Shown in pieces: positions 28,201 to 39,298 of a stretch of 43,652 nt of DNA. This DNA is from Euglena gracilis (lineage: Eukaryota > Euglenozoa > Euglenophyceae > Euglenales > Euglenaceae). Within the stretch, counting starts at the first letter, position 1, and each line of letters begins with the position of its first letter. The notes under the pieces are model-generated. The model was not told the DNA's origin. It did no database searches and saw only the letters and a program-made list of their open reading frames with translations. Where the stretch lies: contig CAAHFI011728456.1 of the NCBI GenBank assembly GCA_900893395.1, positions 1 through 43,652 of the forward strand, read 5' to 3'. The translations under genes and the position numbers were made by a program.

Positions 28201-29000
28201 GATATGACTGTACCTTATCACGCAGAATTGGGTCAATTTTTCCCTGTGCGTGACCCCCAGGACCCCTGGGTCCTCAACCCTTGAAACGGCCTTTTTGAGC
28301 GTATGACTTCCCTAAAAATCGATTTCTCAGCCCCTTAGAAGTTGTTTGAGCTATTTAGGGGCTCTCAGATCCTTTCCCATGTCGAAATACTGCTTCCGAA
28401 AGGCCGGGATACCGCAGGATATGACTGTACCTTATCACGCAGAATTGGGTCAATTTTTCCCTGTGCGTGACCCCCAGGACCCCTGGGTCCTCAACCCTTG
28501 AAACGGCCTTTTTGAGCGTATGACTTCCCTAAAAATCGATTTCTCAGCCCCTTAGAAGTTGTTTGAGCTATTTAGGGGCTCTCAGATCCTTTCCCATGTC
28601 GAAATACTGCTTCCGAAAGGCCGGGATACCGCAGGATATGACTGTACCTTATCACGCAGAATTGGGTCAATTTTTCCCTGTGCGTGACCCCCAGGACCCC
28701 TGGGTCCTCAACCCTTGAAACGGCCTTTTTGAGCGTATGACTTCCCTAAAAATCGATTTCTCAGCCCCTTAGAAGTTGTTTGAGCTATTTAGGGGCTCTC
28801 AGATCCTTTCCCATGTCGAAATACTGCTTCCGAAAGGCCGGGATACCGCAGGATATGACTGTACCTTATCACGCAGAATTGGGTCAATTTTTCCCTGTGC
28901 GTGACCCCCAGGACCCCTGGGTCCTCAACCCTTGAAACGGCCTTTTTGAGCGTATGACTTCCCTAAAAATCGATTTCTCAGCCCCTTAGAAGTTGTTTGA
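7237..29000 (+). repeat. Uniform core of the array, about 100 near-identical copies
   Basis: From 7,237 to 27,417 there are 93 consecutive monomers. All keep exact 217-base spacing except the last, which is one base short (CCCC for CCCCC near 27,390). Seven more exact copies follow to about 28,936. I noticed no substitutions by eye. This means either very recent homogenisation (unequal exchange, gene conversion or rolling-circle amplification) or a consensus flattened by assembly and polishing. The sequence alone cannot separate these, and the true copy number may differ. Confidence 0.93.
9841..10057 (+). repeat. Representative consensus monomer (217 bp)
   Basis: One copy from the uniform core, numbered 1-217 from 'AACGGCC'. 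Visible inside it: CCCTAAA at 26-32 and its exact reverse complement TTTAGGG at 70-76; AGCCCCT at 45-51 pairing with AGGGGCT at 73-79 (21-base loop); the 10-bp palindrome AAATCGATTT around 32-42; and the near-palindrome AGGACCC-CT-GGGTCCT at 192-207. The first two pairs overlap, so they would be alternative hairpins. Short A/T runs (TTTTT, AAAAA, TTTTT) are scattered through the unit. No TATA box, no tRNA-type A/B boxes and no open frame are seen. Because 217 is not a multiple of three, any read-through changes frame in each copy. Confidence 0.95.
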
Positions 29001-32000
29001 GCTATTTAGGGCTCTCAGATCCTTTCCCATGTCGAAATACTGCTTCCGAAAGGCCGGGATACCGCAGGATATGACTGTACCTTATCACGCAGAATTGGGT
29101 CAATTTTTCCCTGTGCGTGACCCCCAGGACCCCTGGGTCCTCAACCCTTGAAACGGCCTTTTTGAGCGTATGACTTCCCTAAAAATCGATTTCTCAGCCC
29201 CTTAGAAGTTGTTTGAGCTATTTAGGGCTCTCAGATCCTTTCCCATGTCGAAATACTGCTTCCGAAAGGCCGGGATACCGCAGGATATGACTGTACCTTA
29301 TCACGCAGAATTGGGTCAATTTTTCCCTGTGCGTGACCCCCAGGACCCCTGGGTCCTCAACCCTTGAAACGGCCTTTTTGAGCGTATGACTTCCCTAAAA
29401 ATCGATTTCTCAGCCCCTTAGAAGTTGTTTGAGCTATTTAGGGGCTCTCAGATCCTTTCCCATGTCGAAATACTGCTTCCGAAAGGCCGGGATACCGCAG
29501 GATATGACTGTACCTTATCACGCAGAATTGGGTCAATTTTTCCCTGTGCGTGACCCCCAGGACCCCTGGGTCCTCAACCCTTGAAACGGCCTTTTTGAGC
29601 GTATGACTTCCCTAAAAATCGATTTCTCAGCCCCTTAGAAGTTGTTTGAGCTATTTAGGGGCTCTCAGATCCTTTCCCATGTCGAAATACTGCTTCCGAA
29701 AGGCCGGGATACCGCAGGATATGACTGTACCTTATCACGCAGAATTGGGTCAATTTTTCCCTGTGCGTGACCCCCAGGACCCCTGGGTCCTCAACCCTTG
29801 AAACGGCCTTTTTGAGCGTATGACTTCCCTAAAAATCGATTTCTCAGCCCCTTAGAAGTTGTTTGAGCTATTTAGGGGCTCTCAGATCCTTTCCCATGTC
29901 GAAATACTGCTTCCGAAAGGCCGGGATACCGCAGGATATGACTGTACCTTATCACGCAGAATTGGGTCAATTTTTCCCTGTGCGTGACCCCCAGGACCCC
30001 TGGTCTCAAAGTTGTTTGAGCTATTTAGGGCTCTCAGATCCTTTCCCATGTCGAAATACTGCTTCCGAAAGGCCGGGATACCGCAGGATATGACTGTACC
30101 TTATCACGCAGAATTGGGTCAATTTTTCCCTGTGCGTGACCCCAGGACCCCTGGTCCTCAACCCTTGAAACGGCCTTTTTGAGCGTATGACTTCCCTAAA
30201 AATCGATTTCTCAGCCCCTTAGAAGTTGTTTGAGCTATTTAGGGCTCTCAGATCCTTTCCCATGTCGAAATACTGCTTCCGAAAGGCCGGGATACCGCAG
30301 GATATGACTGTACCTTATCACGCAGAATTGGGTCAATTTTTCCCTGTGCGTGACCCCCAGGACCCCTGGGTCCTCAACCCTTGAAAACGGCCTTTTGAGC
30401 GTATGACTTCCTAAAAATATCGATTCTCAGCCCTTAGAAGTTGTTTGAGCTATTTTAGGGCTCTCAGATCCTTTCCCATGTCGAATACTGCTTCCGAAAG
30501 GCCGGGATACCGCAGGATATGACTGTACCTTATCACGCAGAATTGGGTCAATTTTTCCCTGTGCGTGACCCCCAGGACCCCTGGGTCCTCAACCCTTGAA
30601 ACGGCCTTTTTGAGGCGTATGACTTCCCTAAAAATCGATTTCTCAGCCCCTTAGAAGTTGTTTGAGCTATTTAGGGGCTCTCAGATCCTTTCCCATGTCG
30701 AAATACTGCTTCCGAAAGGCCGGGATACCGCAGGATATGACTGTACCTTATCACGCAGAATTGGGTCAATTTTCCCTGTGCGTGCCCGACAGCCCCTGGG
30801 TCCTCAACCCTTGAAACGGCCTTTTTGAGCGTATGACTTCCCTAAAATCGATTCTCAGCCTTAGAAGTTGTTTGAGCTATTTAGGGGCTCTCAGATCCTT
30901 TCCCATGTCGAAAATACTGCTTCCGAAAGGCCGGGATACCGCAGGATATGACTGTACCTTATCACGCAGAATTGGGTCAATTTTTCCCTGTGCGTGACCC
31001 CAGGACCCCTGGTCCTCACCCTTGAAACGGCCTTTTTGAGCGTATGACTTCCCTAAAAATCGATTTCTCAGCCCCTTAGAAGTTGTTTGAGCTATTTAGG
31101 GCTCTCAGATCCTTTCCCATGTCGAAATACTGCTTCCGAAAGGCCGGGATACCGCAGGATATGACTGTACCTTATCACGCAGAATTGGGTCAATTTTTCC
31201 CTGTGCGTGACCCCCAGGACCCTGGTCCTCAACCCTTGAAACGGCCTTTTTGAGCGTATGACTTCCCTAAAAATCGATTTCTCAGCCCCTTAGAAGTTGT
31301 TTGAGCTATTTAGGGGTCTCAGATCCTTTCCCATGTCGAAATACTGCTTCCGAAAGGCCGGGATACGCAGGATATGACTGTACCTTATCACGCAGAATTG
31401 GGTCAATTTTTCCCTGTGCGTGACCCCCAGGACCCTGGGTCCTCACCCTTGAAACGGCCTTTTTGAGCGTATGACTTCCCTAAAAATCGATTTCTCAGCC
31501 CCTTAGAAGTTGTTTGAGCTATTTAGGGGCTCTCAGATCATCTTTCCCATGTCGAAATACTGCTTCCGAAAGGCCGGATGACCGCAGATATGACTGTACC
31601 TTATCACGCAGATTGGTCAATTTTTCCCTGTGCGTGACCCCCAGGACCCCTGGGTCCTCAACCCTTGAAACGGCCTTTTGAGCGTATGACTTCCCTAAAA
31701 ATCGATTTCTCAGCCCCTTAGAAGTTGTTTTGAGCTATTTAGGGCTCTCAGATCCTTTCCCATGTCGAAATACTGCTTCCGCGAAAGGCCGGATACCGCA
31801 GATATGACTGTACCTTATCACGCAGAATTGGGTCAATTTTCCCTGTGCGTGACCCCCAGGACCCTGGGTCCTCAACCCTTGAAACGGCCTTTTTGAGCGT
31901 ATGACTTCCCTAAAAATCGATTTTCAGCCCTAGAAGTTGTTTGAGCTATTTAGGGGCTCTCAGATCCTTTCCCATGTCGAAATACTGCTTCCGAAAGGCC

Positions 32001-35000
32001 GGGATACCGCAGGATATGACTGTACCTTATCACGCAGAGAATTGGGTCAATTTTTCCCTGTGCGTGACCCCAGGACCCCTGGGTCCTCAACCCTTGAAAC
32101 GGCCTTTATTGAGCGTATGACTTCCCTAAAAATCGATTTCTCAGCCCTTAGAAGTTGTTTGAGCTATTTAGGGCTTCAGATCCTTTCCCATGTCGAAATA
32201 ACTGCTTCCGAAAGGCCGGATACCGCAGGATATGACTGTAACCTTATCACGCAGAATTGGGTCAATTTTTCCCTGTGCGTGACCCCCAGGACCCCTGGTC
32301 CTCAACCCTTGAAAACGGCCTTTTTGAGCGTATGACTTCCAATAAAAAATCGATTTCTCAGCCCTTAGAAGTTGTTTGAGCTATTTAGGGCTCTCAGATC
32401 CTTTCCATGTCGAAATACTGCTTGCCGAAAGGCGGGATACCGCAGGATATGACTGTATGTACTCACGCAGAATTGGGTCAATTTTTCCCTGTGCGTGACC
32501 CCCAGGACCCCTGGGTCCTCAACCCTTGAAACGGCCTTTTTGAGCGTATGACTTCCCTAAAAATCGATTTCTCAGCCCCTTAGAAGTTGTTTGAGCTATT
32601 TAGGGGCTCTCAAGATCCTTTCCCATGTCGAAATACTGCTTCCGAAAGCCGGGATACCGCAGGATATGACTGTACCTTATCACGCAGAATTGGGTCAATT
32701 TTTCCCTGTGCGTGACCCCCAGGACCCCTGGTCTCAACCCTTGAAACGGCCTTTTGAGGCGTATGACTTCCCTAAAAATCGATTTCTCAGCCCCTTAGAA
32801 GTTGTTTGAGCTATTTAGGGCTTCAGATCCTTTCCATGTCGAAATACTGCTTCCGAAAGGCCGGGATATCCGCAGGATAATGACTGTACCTTATCATCAG
32901 CAGCAGAATTGGGTCAATTTTTCCCTGTGCGTGACCCCCAGGACCCCTGGGTCCTCAACCCTTGAAACGGCCTTTTTGAGCGTATGACTTCCCTAAAAAT
33001 CGATTTCTCACCCCTTAGAAGTTGTTTGAGCTATTTAGGGCTCTCAGATCCTTTCCCATGTCGAAATACTGCTTCCGAAAGGCCGGATACCGCAGGATAT
33101 GACTGTACCTTATCACGCAGAATTGGGTCAATTTTTCCCTGTGCGTGACCCCCAGGACCCCTGGGTCCTCAACCCTTGAAACGGCCTTTTTGAGCGTATG
33201 ACTTCCTAAAAATCGATTTCTCAGCCCCTTAGAAGTTGTTTGAGCTATTTAGGGGCTCTCAGATCCTTTCATGTCGAAAATACTGCTTCCGAAAGGCCGG
33301 GATACCGCAGGATATGACTGTACCTTATCACGCAGAATTGGTCAATTTTTCCCTGTGCGTGACCCCCAGGACCCCTGGGTCCTCAAACCCTTGAAACGGC
33401 CTTTTTGAGGCGTATGACTTCATAAAACTAAAAATCGATTCTCAGCCCCTTAGAAGTTGTTTGAGCTATATTAGGGGCTCTCAGATCCTTTCCCATGTCG
33501 AAATACTGCTTCCGAAAGGCCGGGATACCGCAGGATATGACTGTACGCTTAATCACGCAGAATTGGGTCAATTTTTCCCTGTGCGTGACCCCCAGGACCC
33601 TGGGTCCTCAACCTTGAAACGGCCTTTTTGAGCGTATGACTTCCCTAAAAATCGATTTCTCAGCCCTTAGAAGTTGTGAGCTATTTAGGGCTCTCAGATC
33701 CTTTCCCATGTCGAAATACTGCTTCCGAAAGGCCGGGAACCGCAGGATATGACTGTACCTTATCACGCAGAATTGGTCAATTTTTTCCCTGTGCGTGACC
33801 CCAGGACCCTGGGTCCTCAACCCTTGAAACGGCCTTTTTGAGCGTATGACTTCCTAAAAATCGATTTCTCAGCCCCTTAGAAAGTTGTTTGAGCTATTTA
33901 GGGGCTCTCAGATCCTTTCCCATGTCGAAATACTGCTTCCGAAAAGGCGCGAGATACCGCAGGATATGACTGTACCTTATCACGCAGAATTGGGTCAATT
34001 TTTCCCTGTGCGTGACCCCCAGGACCCTGGGTCCTCAACCCTTGAAACGCGCTTTTTGAGCGTATGACTTCCCTAAAAAATCGATTTCTCAGCCCCTTAG
34101 AAGTTGTTTGAGCTATTTAGGGGCTCTCAGATCCTTTCCCATGTCGAAATACTGCTTCCGAAAGGCCGGGATACCGCAGGATATGACTGTACCTTATCAC
34201 GCAGAATTGGGTCAATTTTTCCCTGTGGCGTGACCCCCACAGACCCCTGGGTCCTCAACCCTTGAAACGGCTTTTTGAGCGTATGACTTCCCTAAAAATC
34301 GATTTCTCAGCCCCTTAGAAGTTGTTTGAGCTATTTAGGGGCTCTCAGATCCTTTCCATGTCGAAATACTGCTTCCGAAAGGCCGGGATACCGCAGGATA
34401 TGACTGTACCTTATCACGCAGAATTGGGTCAATTTTCCGTGCGTGACCCCAGGACCCCTGGTCCTCAACCCTTGAAACGGCCTTTTTGAGCGTATGACTT
34501 CCCTAAAAATCGATTTCTCAGCCCTTAGAAGTTGTTTGAGCTATTAGGGCTCTCAGATCCTTTCCCATGTCGAAATACTGCTTCCGAAAGGCGGGATACC
34601 GCAGGATATGACTGTACCTTATCACGCAGAATTGGGTCAATTTTTCCCTGTGCGTGACCCCCAGGACCCCTGGGTCCTCAACCCTTGAAACGGCCTTTTG
34701 AGCGTATGACTTCCCTAAAAATCGATTTCTCAGCCCCTTAGAAGTTGTTTGAGCTATTTAGGGGCTCTCAGATCCTTTCCCATGTCGAAATACTGCTTCC
34801 GAAAGGCCGGGATACCGCAGGATATGACTGTACCTTATCACGCAGAATTGGGTCAATTTTTCCCTGTGCGTGACCCCCAGGACCCTGGGTCTCAACCCTT
34901 GAAACGGCCTTTTTGAGGCGTATGACTTCCCTAAAAAATCGATTTCTCAGCCCCTTAGAAGTTGTTTGAGCTATTTAGGGGCTCTCAGATCCTTTCCCAT

Positions 35001-38000
35001 GTCGAAATACTGCTTCCGAAAGGCCGGGATACCGCAGATATGACTGTACCTTATCACGCAGAATTGGGTCAATTTTTCCCTGTGCGTGACCCCCAGGACC
35101 CCTGGGTCCTCAACCCTTGAAACGGCCTTTTTGAGCGTATGACTTCCCTAAAAATCGATTTCAGCCCCTTAGAAGTTGTTTGAGCTATTTAGGGGCTCTC
35201 AGATCCTTTCCCATGTCGAAATACTGCTTCCGAAAGGCCGGGATACCGCAGGATATGACTGTACCTTATCACGCAGAATTGGGTCAATTTTTCCCTGTGC
35301 GTGACCCCCAGGACCCCTGGGTCCTCAACCCTTGAAACGGCCTTTTTGAGCGTATGACTTCCCTAAAAATCGATTTCACCCCTTAGAAGTTGTTTGAGCT
35401 ATTTAGGGGCTCTCAGATCCTTTCCCATGTCGAAATACTGCTTCCGAAAGGCCGGGATACCGCAGGATATGACGTACCTTATCACGCAGAATTGGGTCAA
35501 TTTTCCCTGTGCGTGACCCCCAGGACCCTGGTCCTCAACCCTTGAAACGGCCTTTTGAGCGTATGACTTCCCTAAAAATCGATTTCTCAGCCCCTTAAGA
35601 GTTGTTTGAGCTATTTAGGGGCTCTCAGATCCTTTCCCATGTCGAAATACTGCTTCCGAAAGGCCGGGATACCCAGGATATGACTGTACCTTATCACGCA
35701 GAATGGTCAATTTTCCCTGTGCGTGACCCCCAGGACCCCTGGGTCCTCAACCCTTGAAACGGCCTTTTTGAGCGTATGACTTCCCTAAAAATCGATTTCT
35801 CAGCCCTTAGAAGTTGTTTGAGCTATTTAGGGGCTCTCAGATCCTTTCCCATGTCGAAATACTGCTTCCGAAAGGCCGGATACCGCAGGATATGACTGTA
35901 CCTTATCACGCAGAATTGGTCAATTTTTCCCTGTGCGTGACCCCAGGACCCCTGGTCCTCAACCCTTGAAACGGCCTTTTTGAGCGTATGACTTCCCTAA
36001 AAATCGATTTCTCAGCCCCTTAGAAGTTGTTTGAGCTATTTAGGGGCTCTCAGATCCTTTCCCATGTCGAAATACTGCTTCCGAAAGGCCGGGATACCGC
36101 AGGATATGACGTACCTTATCACCAGAATTGGTCAATTTTCCCTGTGCGTGACCCCCAGGACCCCTGGGTCCTCAACCCTTGAAACGGCCTTTTTGAGCGT
36201 ATGACTTCCCTAAAAATCGATTTCTCAGCCCCTTAGAAGTTGTTTGAGCTATTTAGGGCTCTCAGATCCTTCCCATGTCGAAATACTGCTTCCGAAAGGC
36301 CGGGATACCGCAGGATATGACTGTACCTTATCACGCAGAATTGGGTCAATTTTCCCTGTGCGTGACCCCCAGGACCCCTGGTCCTCAACCCTTGAAACGG
36401 CCTTTTTGAGCGTATGACTTCCCTAAAAATCGATTTCTCAGCCCCTTAGAAGTTGTTTGAGCTATTTAGGGCTCTCAGATCCTTTCCCATGTCGAAATAC
36501 TGCTTCCGAAAGCCGGGATACCGCAGGATATACTGTACTTATCACGCAGAATTGGGTCAATTTTTCCCTGTGCGTGACCCCAGGACCCCTGGGTCCTCAA
36601 CCCTTGAAACGGCCTTTTTGAGCGTATGACTTCCCTAAAAATCGATTTCTCAGCCCCTTAGAAGTTGTTTGAGCTATTAGGGGCTCTCAGATCCTTTCCC
36701 ATGTCGAAATACTGCTTCCGAAAGGCCGGGATACCGCAGGATATGACTGTACCTTATCAACGCAGAATTGGGTCAATTTTTCCCTGTGCGTGACCCCCAG
36801 GACCCCTGGGTCCTCAACCCTTGAAACGGCCTTTTTGAGCGTAGACTTCCCTAAAAATCGATTTCTCAGCCCCTTAGAAGTTGTTTGAGCTATTTAGGGG
36901 CTCTCAGATCCTTTCCCATGTCGAAATACTGCTTCCGAAAGGCCGGGATACCGCAGATATGACTGTACCTTATCACGCAGAATTGGGTCAATTTTCCCTG
37001 TGCGTGACCCCAGGACCCTGGGTCCAACCCTTGAAACGGCCTTTTTGAGCGTATGACTTCCCTAAAAATCGATTCTCAGCCCCTTAGAAGTTGTTGAGCT
37101 ATTTAGGGCTCTCAGATCCTTTCCCATGTCGAAATACTGCTTCCGAAAGGCCGGGATACCGCAGGATATGACTGTACCTATCACGCAGAATTGGGTCAAT
37201 TTTTCCCTGTGCGTGACCCCCAGGACCCCGGGTCCTACCTTGAAACGGCCTTTTTGAGCGTAGACTTCCCTAAAAATCGATTTCTCAGCCCCTTAGAAGT
37301 TGTTTGAGCTATTTAGGGCTCTCAGATCCTTTCCCATGTCGAAATACTGCTTCCGAAAGGCCGGGATACCGCAGGATATGACTGTACCTTATCAACGCAG
37401 AATTGGGTCAATTTTTCCCTGTGCGGACCCCAGGACCCCTGGGTCCTCAACCCTTGAACGGCCTTTTTGAGCGTATGACTTCCCTAAAAATCGATTTCTC
37501 AGCCCTTAGAAGTTGTTTGAGCTATTTAGGGGCTCTCAGATCCTTTCCCATGTCGAAATACTGCTTCCGAAAGGCCGGGATACCGCAGGATATGACTGTA
37601 CCTTATCAACGCAGAATTGGGTCAATTTTCCCTGTGCGTGACCCCCAGGACCCCTGGGTCCTCAACCCTTGAAACGGCCTTTTTGAGCGTATGACTTCCC
37701 TAAAAATCGATTTCTCAGCCCCTTAGAAGTTGTTTGAGCTATTTAGGGCTCTCAGATCCTTTCCCATGTCGAAATACTGCTTCCGAAAGGCCGGGATACC
37801 GCAGGATATGACTGTACCTTATCACGCAGAATTGGGTCAATTTTTCCCTGTGCGTGACCCCCAGGACCCCTGGGTCCTCAACCCTTGAAACGGCCTTTTT
37901 GAGCGTATGACTTCCCTAAAAATCGATTTCTCAGCCCCTTAGAAGTTGTTTGAGCTATTTAGGGGCTCTCAGATCCTTTCCCATGTCGAAATACTGCTTC

Positions 38001-38531
38001 CGAAAGGCCGGGATACCGCAGGATAACTGTACCTTATCACGCAGAATTGGGTCAATTTTTCCCTGTGCGTGACCCCCAGGACCCCTGGTCCTCAACCCTT
38101 GAAACGGCCTTTTGAGCGTATGACTTCCCTAAAAATCGATTTCTCAGCCCCTTAGAAGTTGTTTGAGCTATTTAGGGGCTCTCAGATCCTTTCCCATGTC
38201 GAAATACGCTTCCGAAAGGCCGGGATACCGCAGGATATGACTGTACCTTATCACGCAGAATTGGTCAATTTTTCCCTGTGCGTGACCCCCAGGACCCCTG
38301 GGTCCTCAACCCTTGAAACGGCCTTTTTGAGCGTATGACTTCCCTAAAAATCGATTTCTCAGCCCCTTAGAAGTTGTTTGAGCTATTTAGGGGCTCTCAG
38401 ATCCTTTCCCATGTCGAAATACTGCTCCGAAAGGCCGGGATACCGCAGGATATGACTGTACCTTATCACGCAGAATTGGTCAATTTTTCCCTGTGCGTGA
38501 CCCCCAGGACCCCTGGGTCCTCAACCCTTGA
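29001..38531 (+). repeat. Right array flank, indel-rich copies
   Basis: Copies continue but with a mean period of about 214-215. Both single-base deletions and insertions occur. Several recur at the same monomer position: an extra G in 'GAGGCGTATG' near 30,614, 32,757, 33,408 and 34,916; GGG for GGGG before CTCTCAG in many copies; and an extra A in 'ATCAACGCAG' near 36,760, 37,394 and 37,608. Substitutions are scarce. Recurrence at one site could be systematic base-calling error or a true subfamily variant. Confidence 0.88.
29802..30168 (+). repeat. Two monomers fused by a 62-bp internal deletion
   Basis: Two copies span 367 bases instead of 434. At about 30,008 the sequence jumps from monomer base 210 to base 56, removing 62 bases (211-217 plus 1-55). 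Five further bases are lost as small length changes. The junction lies in an A-run shared by both sides. This is the only large internal deletion seen in the array and could be a real slippage or recombination event or a local misassembly. Confidence 0.85.
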
Positions 38532-38665
38532 AACGGCCTTTTTGAGCGTATGACTTCCCTAAAAAATCGATTTCTCAGCCCCTTAGAAGTGTTTGAGCTA
38601 TTTAGGGGCTCTCAGATCCTTTCCCATGTCGAAATACTGCTTCCGAAAGGCCGGGATACCGCAGG
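38532..38665 (+). repeat. Last, truncated satellite monomer
   Basis: The final copy matches monomer bases 1-134 and stops after 'CCGCAGG' at 38,665. The next base begins the first 245-bp direct repeat. No satellite sequence resumes to the right anywhere in the window, so this is either the true edge of the array or one side of an insertion whose other side is missing. Confidence 0.92.
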
Positions 38666-38910
38666 TGTTTTCTGAGTGTCTCCTTTCACCCACTGGGGGT
38701 CAAACTTGAAAACTTTTCCTTTCCAGCAGCACTCACTTTCCTTCAGCACAGCATAAACCAAGACTTGAAATCTTCATCTGGCGCTCAGGCCTTCCAGGAG
38801 TCAAAGAGTTCAGGACAGTTGCAGCTGCAAAAACAGAAATTTTGTAATTAGGATAGGCGCCTCCTAATTCAATTTTGGGTTTTTAAATTTTAAACCTGGC
38901 GCCGCCCACA
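38666..38910. repeat. Direct repeat copy 1 (245 bp, TG...CA ends)
   Basis: Begins TGTTTTCTGAG and ends GGCGCCGCCCACA. It matches 40,099-40,343 over its full 245 bases with seven substitutions and two single-base length differences (about 96% identity). Most of the substitutions are transitions, so this is true divergence rather than read error. TG/CA ends and short length resemble a small LTR, but the 5 bases flanking the pair (GCAGG on the left, GGCCC on the right) do not match, so no target-site duplication is seen. Confidence 0.9.
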
Positions 38911-39298
38911 CACCCCTCTCTGGACACTTCGTGCCCACTGCCTTCGGCAATTTTTTGCGGCGCCAAAATTGGCCTTTTTTCTTTTTTTGGGGGGGGGCGG
39001 CTGAAATTTGTTTTTTTTTTTAATTTTTGAACGCTGAGTCAGGGATATAATACAGCTGACAGGGATTTAGTCCAACAATGTCCAGCACAAATAGGGGGGC
39101 CACAGGGCCACCAGCCCACCCCAGAGCCCTTGGGGCACCCTGGGAAAGGTTGGTCCCCCTCCCAACCTTCCCCAGGGCACTCCTGGGATGAGGGGCCAGT
39201 GGGGGGCTGCCAGGGGGAGTCCCAGGGCCTGTGGGTAGGCCCCCTTGTAGCGGTCCTCCCACCTGGGCCCTGGGCCTGGGCCACTGGCCAGCACAATC
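38911..39298. other. Non-coding, low-complexity spacer
   Basis: Between direct repeat 1 and the Dam-like fossil I see no gene. It holds a T6-C-T7-G9 run (38,975-38,997), an 11-base T tract (39,011-39,021), and a G/C-skewed stretch (39,080-39,290) rich in GGG and CCC runs that opens meaningless frames on both strands. Several GGCGCC palindromes occur here and in the neighbouring repeat. On the minus strand this is the region 3' of the fossil coding part. Confidence 0.7.
39138..39177. other. 16-bp inverted repeat (hairpin)
   Basis: Arms 39,138-39,153 and 39,162-39,177 match at 15 of 16 positions around an 8-base loop (TCCCCCTC). The left arm begins CCCTGGGAAAGG. No T-run follows on either strand, so a bacterial-style terminator is not implied. 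It may be a stem in a non-coding part of the element or chance within a C/G-run-rich stretch. Confidence 0.6.

Larger units (their letters stand above)
1..38665 (+). repeat. 217-bp tandem satellite array, about 181 copies
   Basis: Head-to-tail array of a 217-bp monomer, all copies in one orientation, filling the window from base 1 (so it continues to the left) to 38,665. The period was measured from spacing: the same 'AACGGCC' landmark at 9,181 and 26,541 is 17,360 bases apart, exactly 80 x 217. Counting landmarks gives 17 copies in 15-3,347, 18 in 3,348-7,236, 93 in 7,237-27,416, 52 in 27,417-38,531 and a final partial copy. The monomer is about 49% GC with 9 CpG dinucleotides and has stops in all frames, so it is not protein coding. 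I do not recognise the sequence. It does not resemble 5S rRNA, a dinoflagellate spliced-leader gene, a tRNA or a hammerhead core. A centromeric or other heterochromatic satellite is possible, but nothing in the sequence proves a role. Confidence 0.98.

Noticed and set aside
29863-37672. Open frames of 60-132 codons in the right flank
   Set aside because: Same cause: length errors or variants in satellite copies. No start context, domain or conservation supports a gene.
1-38665. CRISPR array
   Set aside because: The repeat is 217 bp with no unique spacers, and the surrounding sequence is eukaryotic retroelement DNA.
1-38665. Tandem 5S rRNA or spliced-leader RNA gene cluster, known as tandem arrays in dinoflagellates
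   Set aside because: Neither the 5S rRNA core nor the conserved 22-base spliced leader is present in the monomer on either strand.
38975-39028. Poly-T tracts as RNA polymerase III terminators or an element poly-A tail
   Set aside because: No Pol III gene or LINE/SINE body lies next to them. The tracts sit in a low-complexity spacer and support nothing specific.
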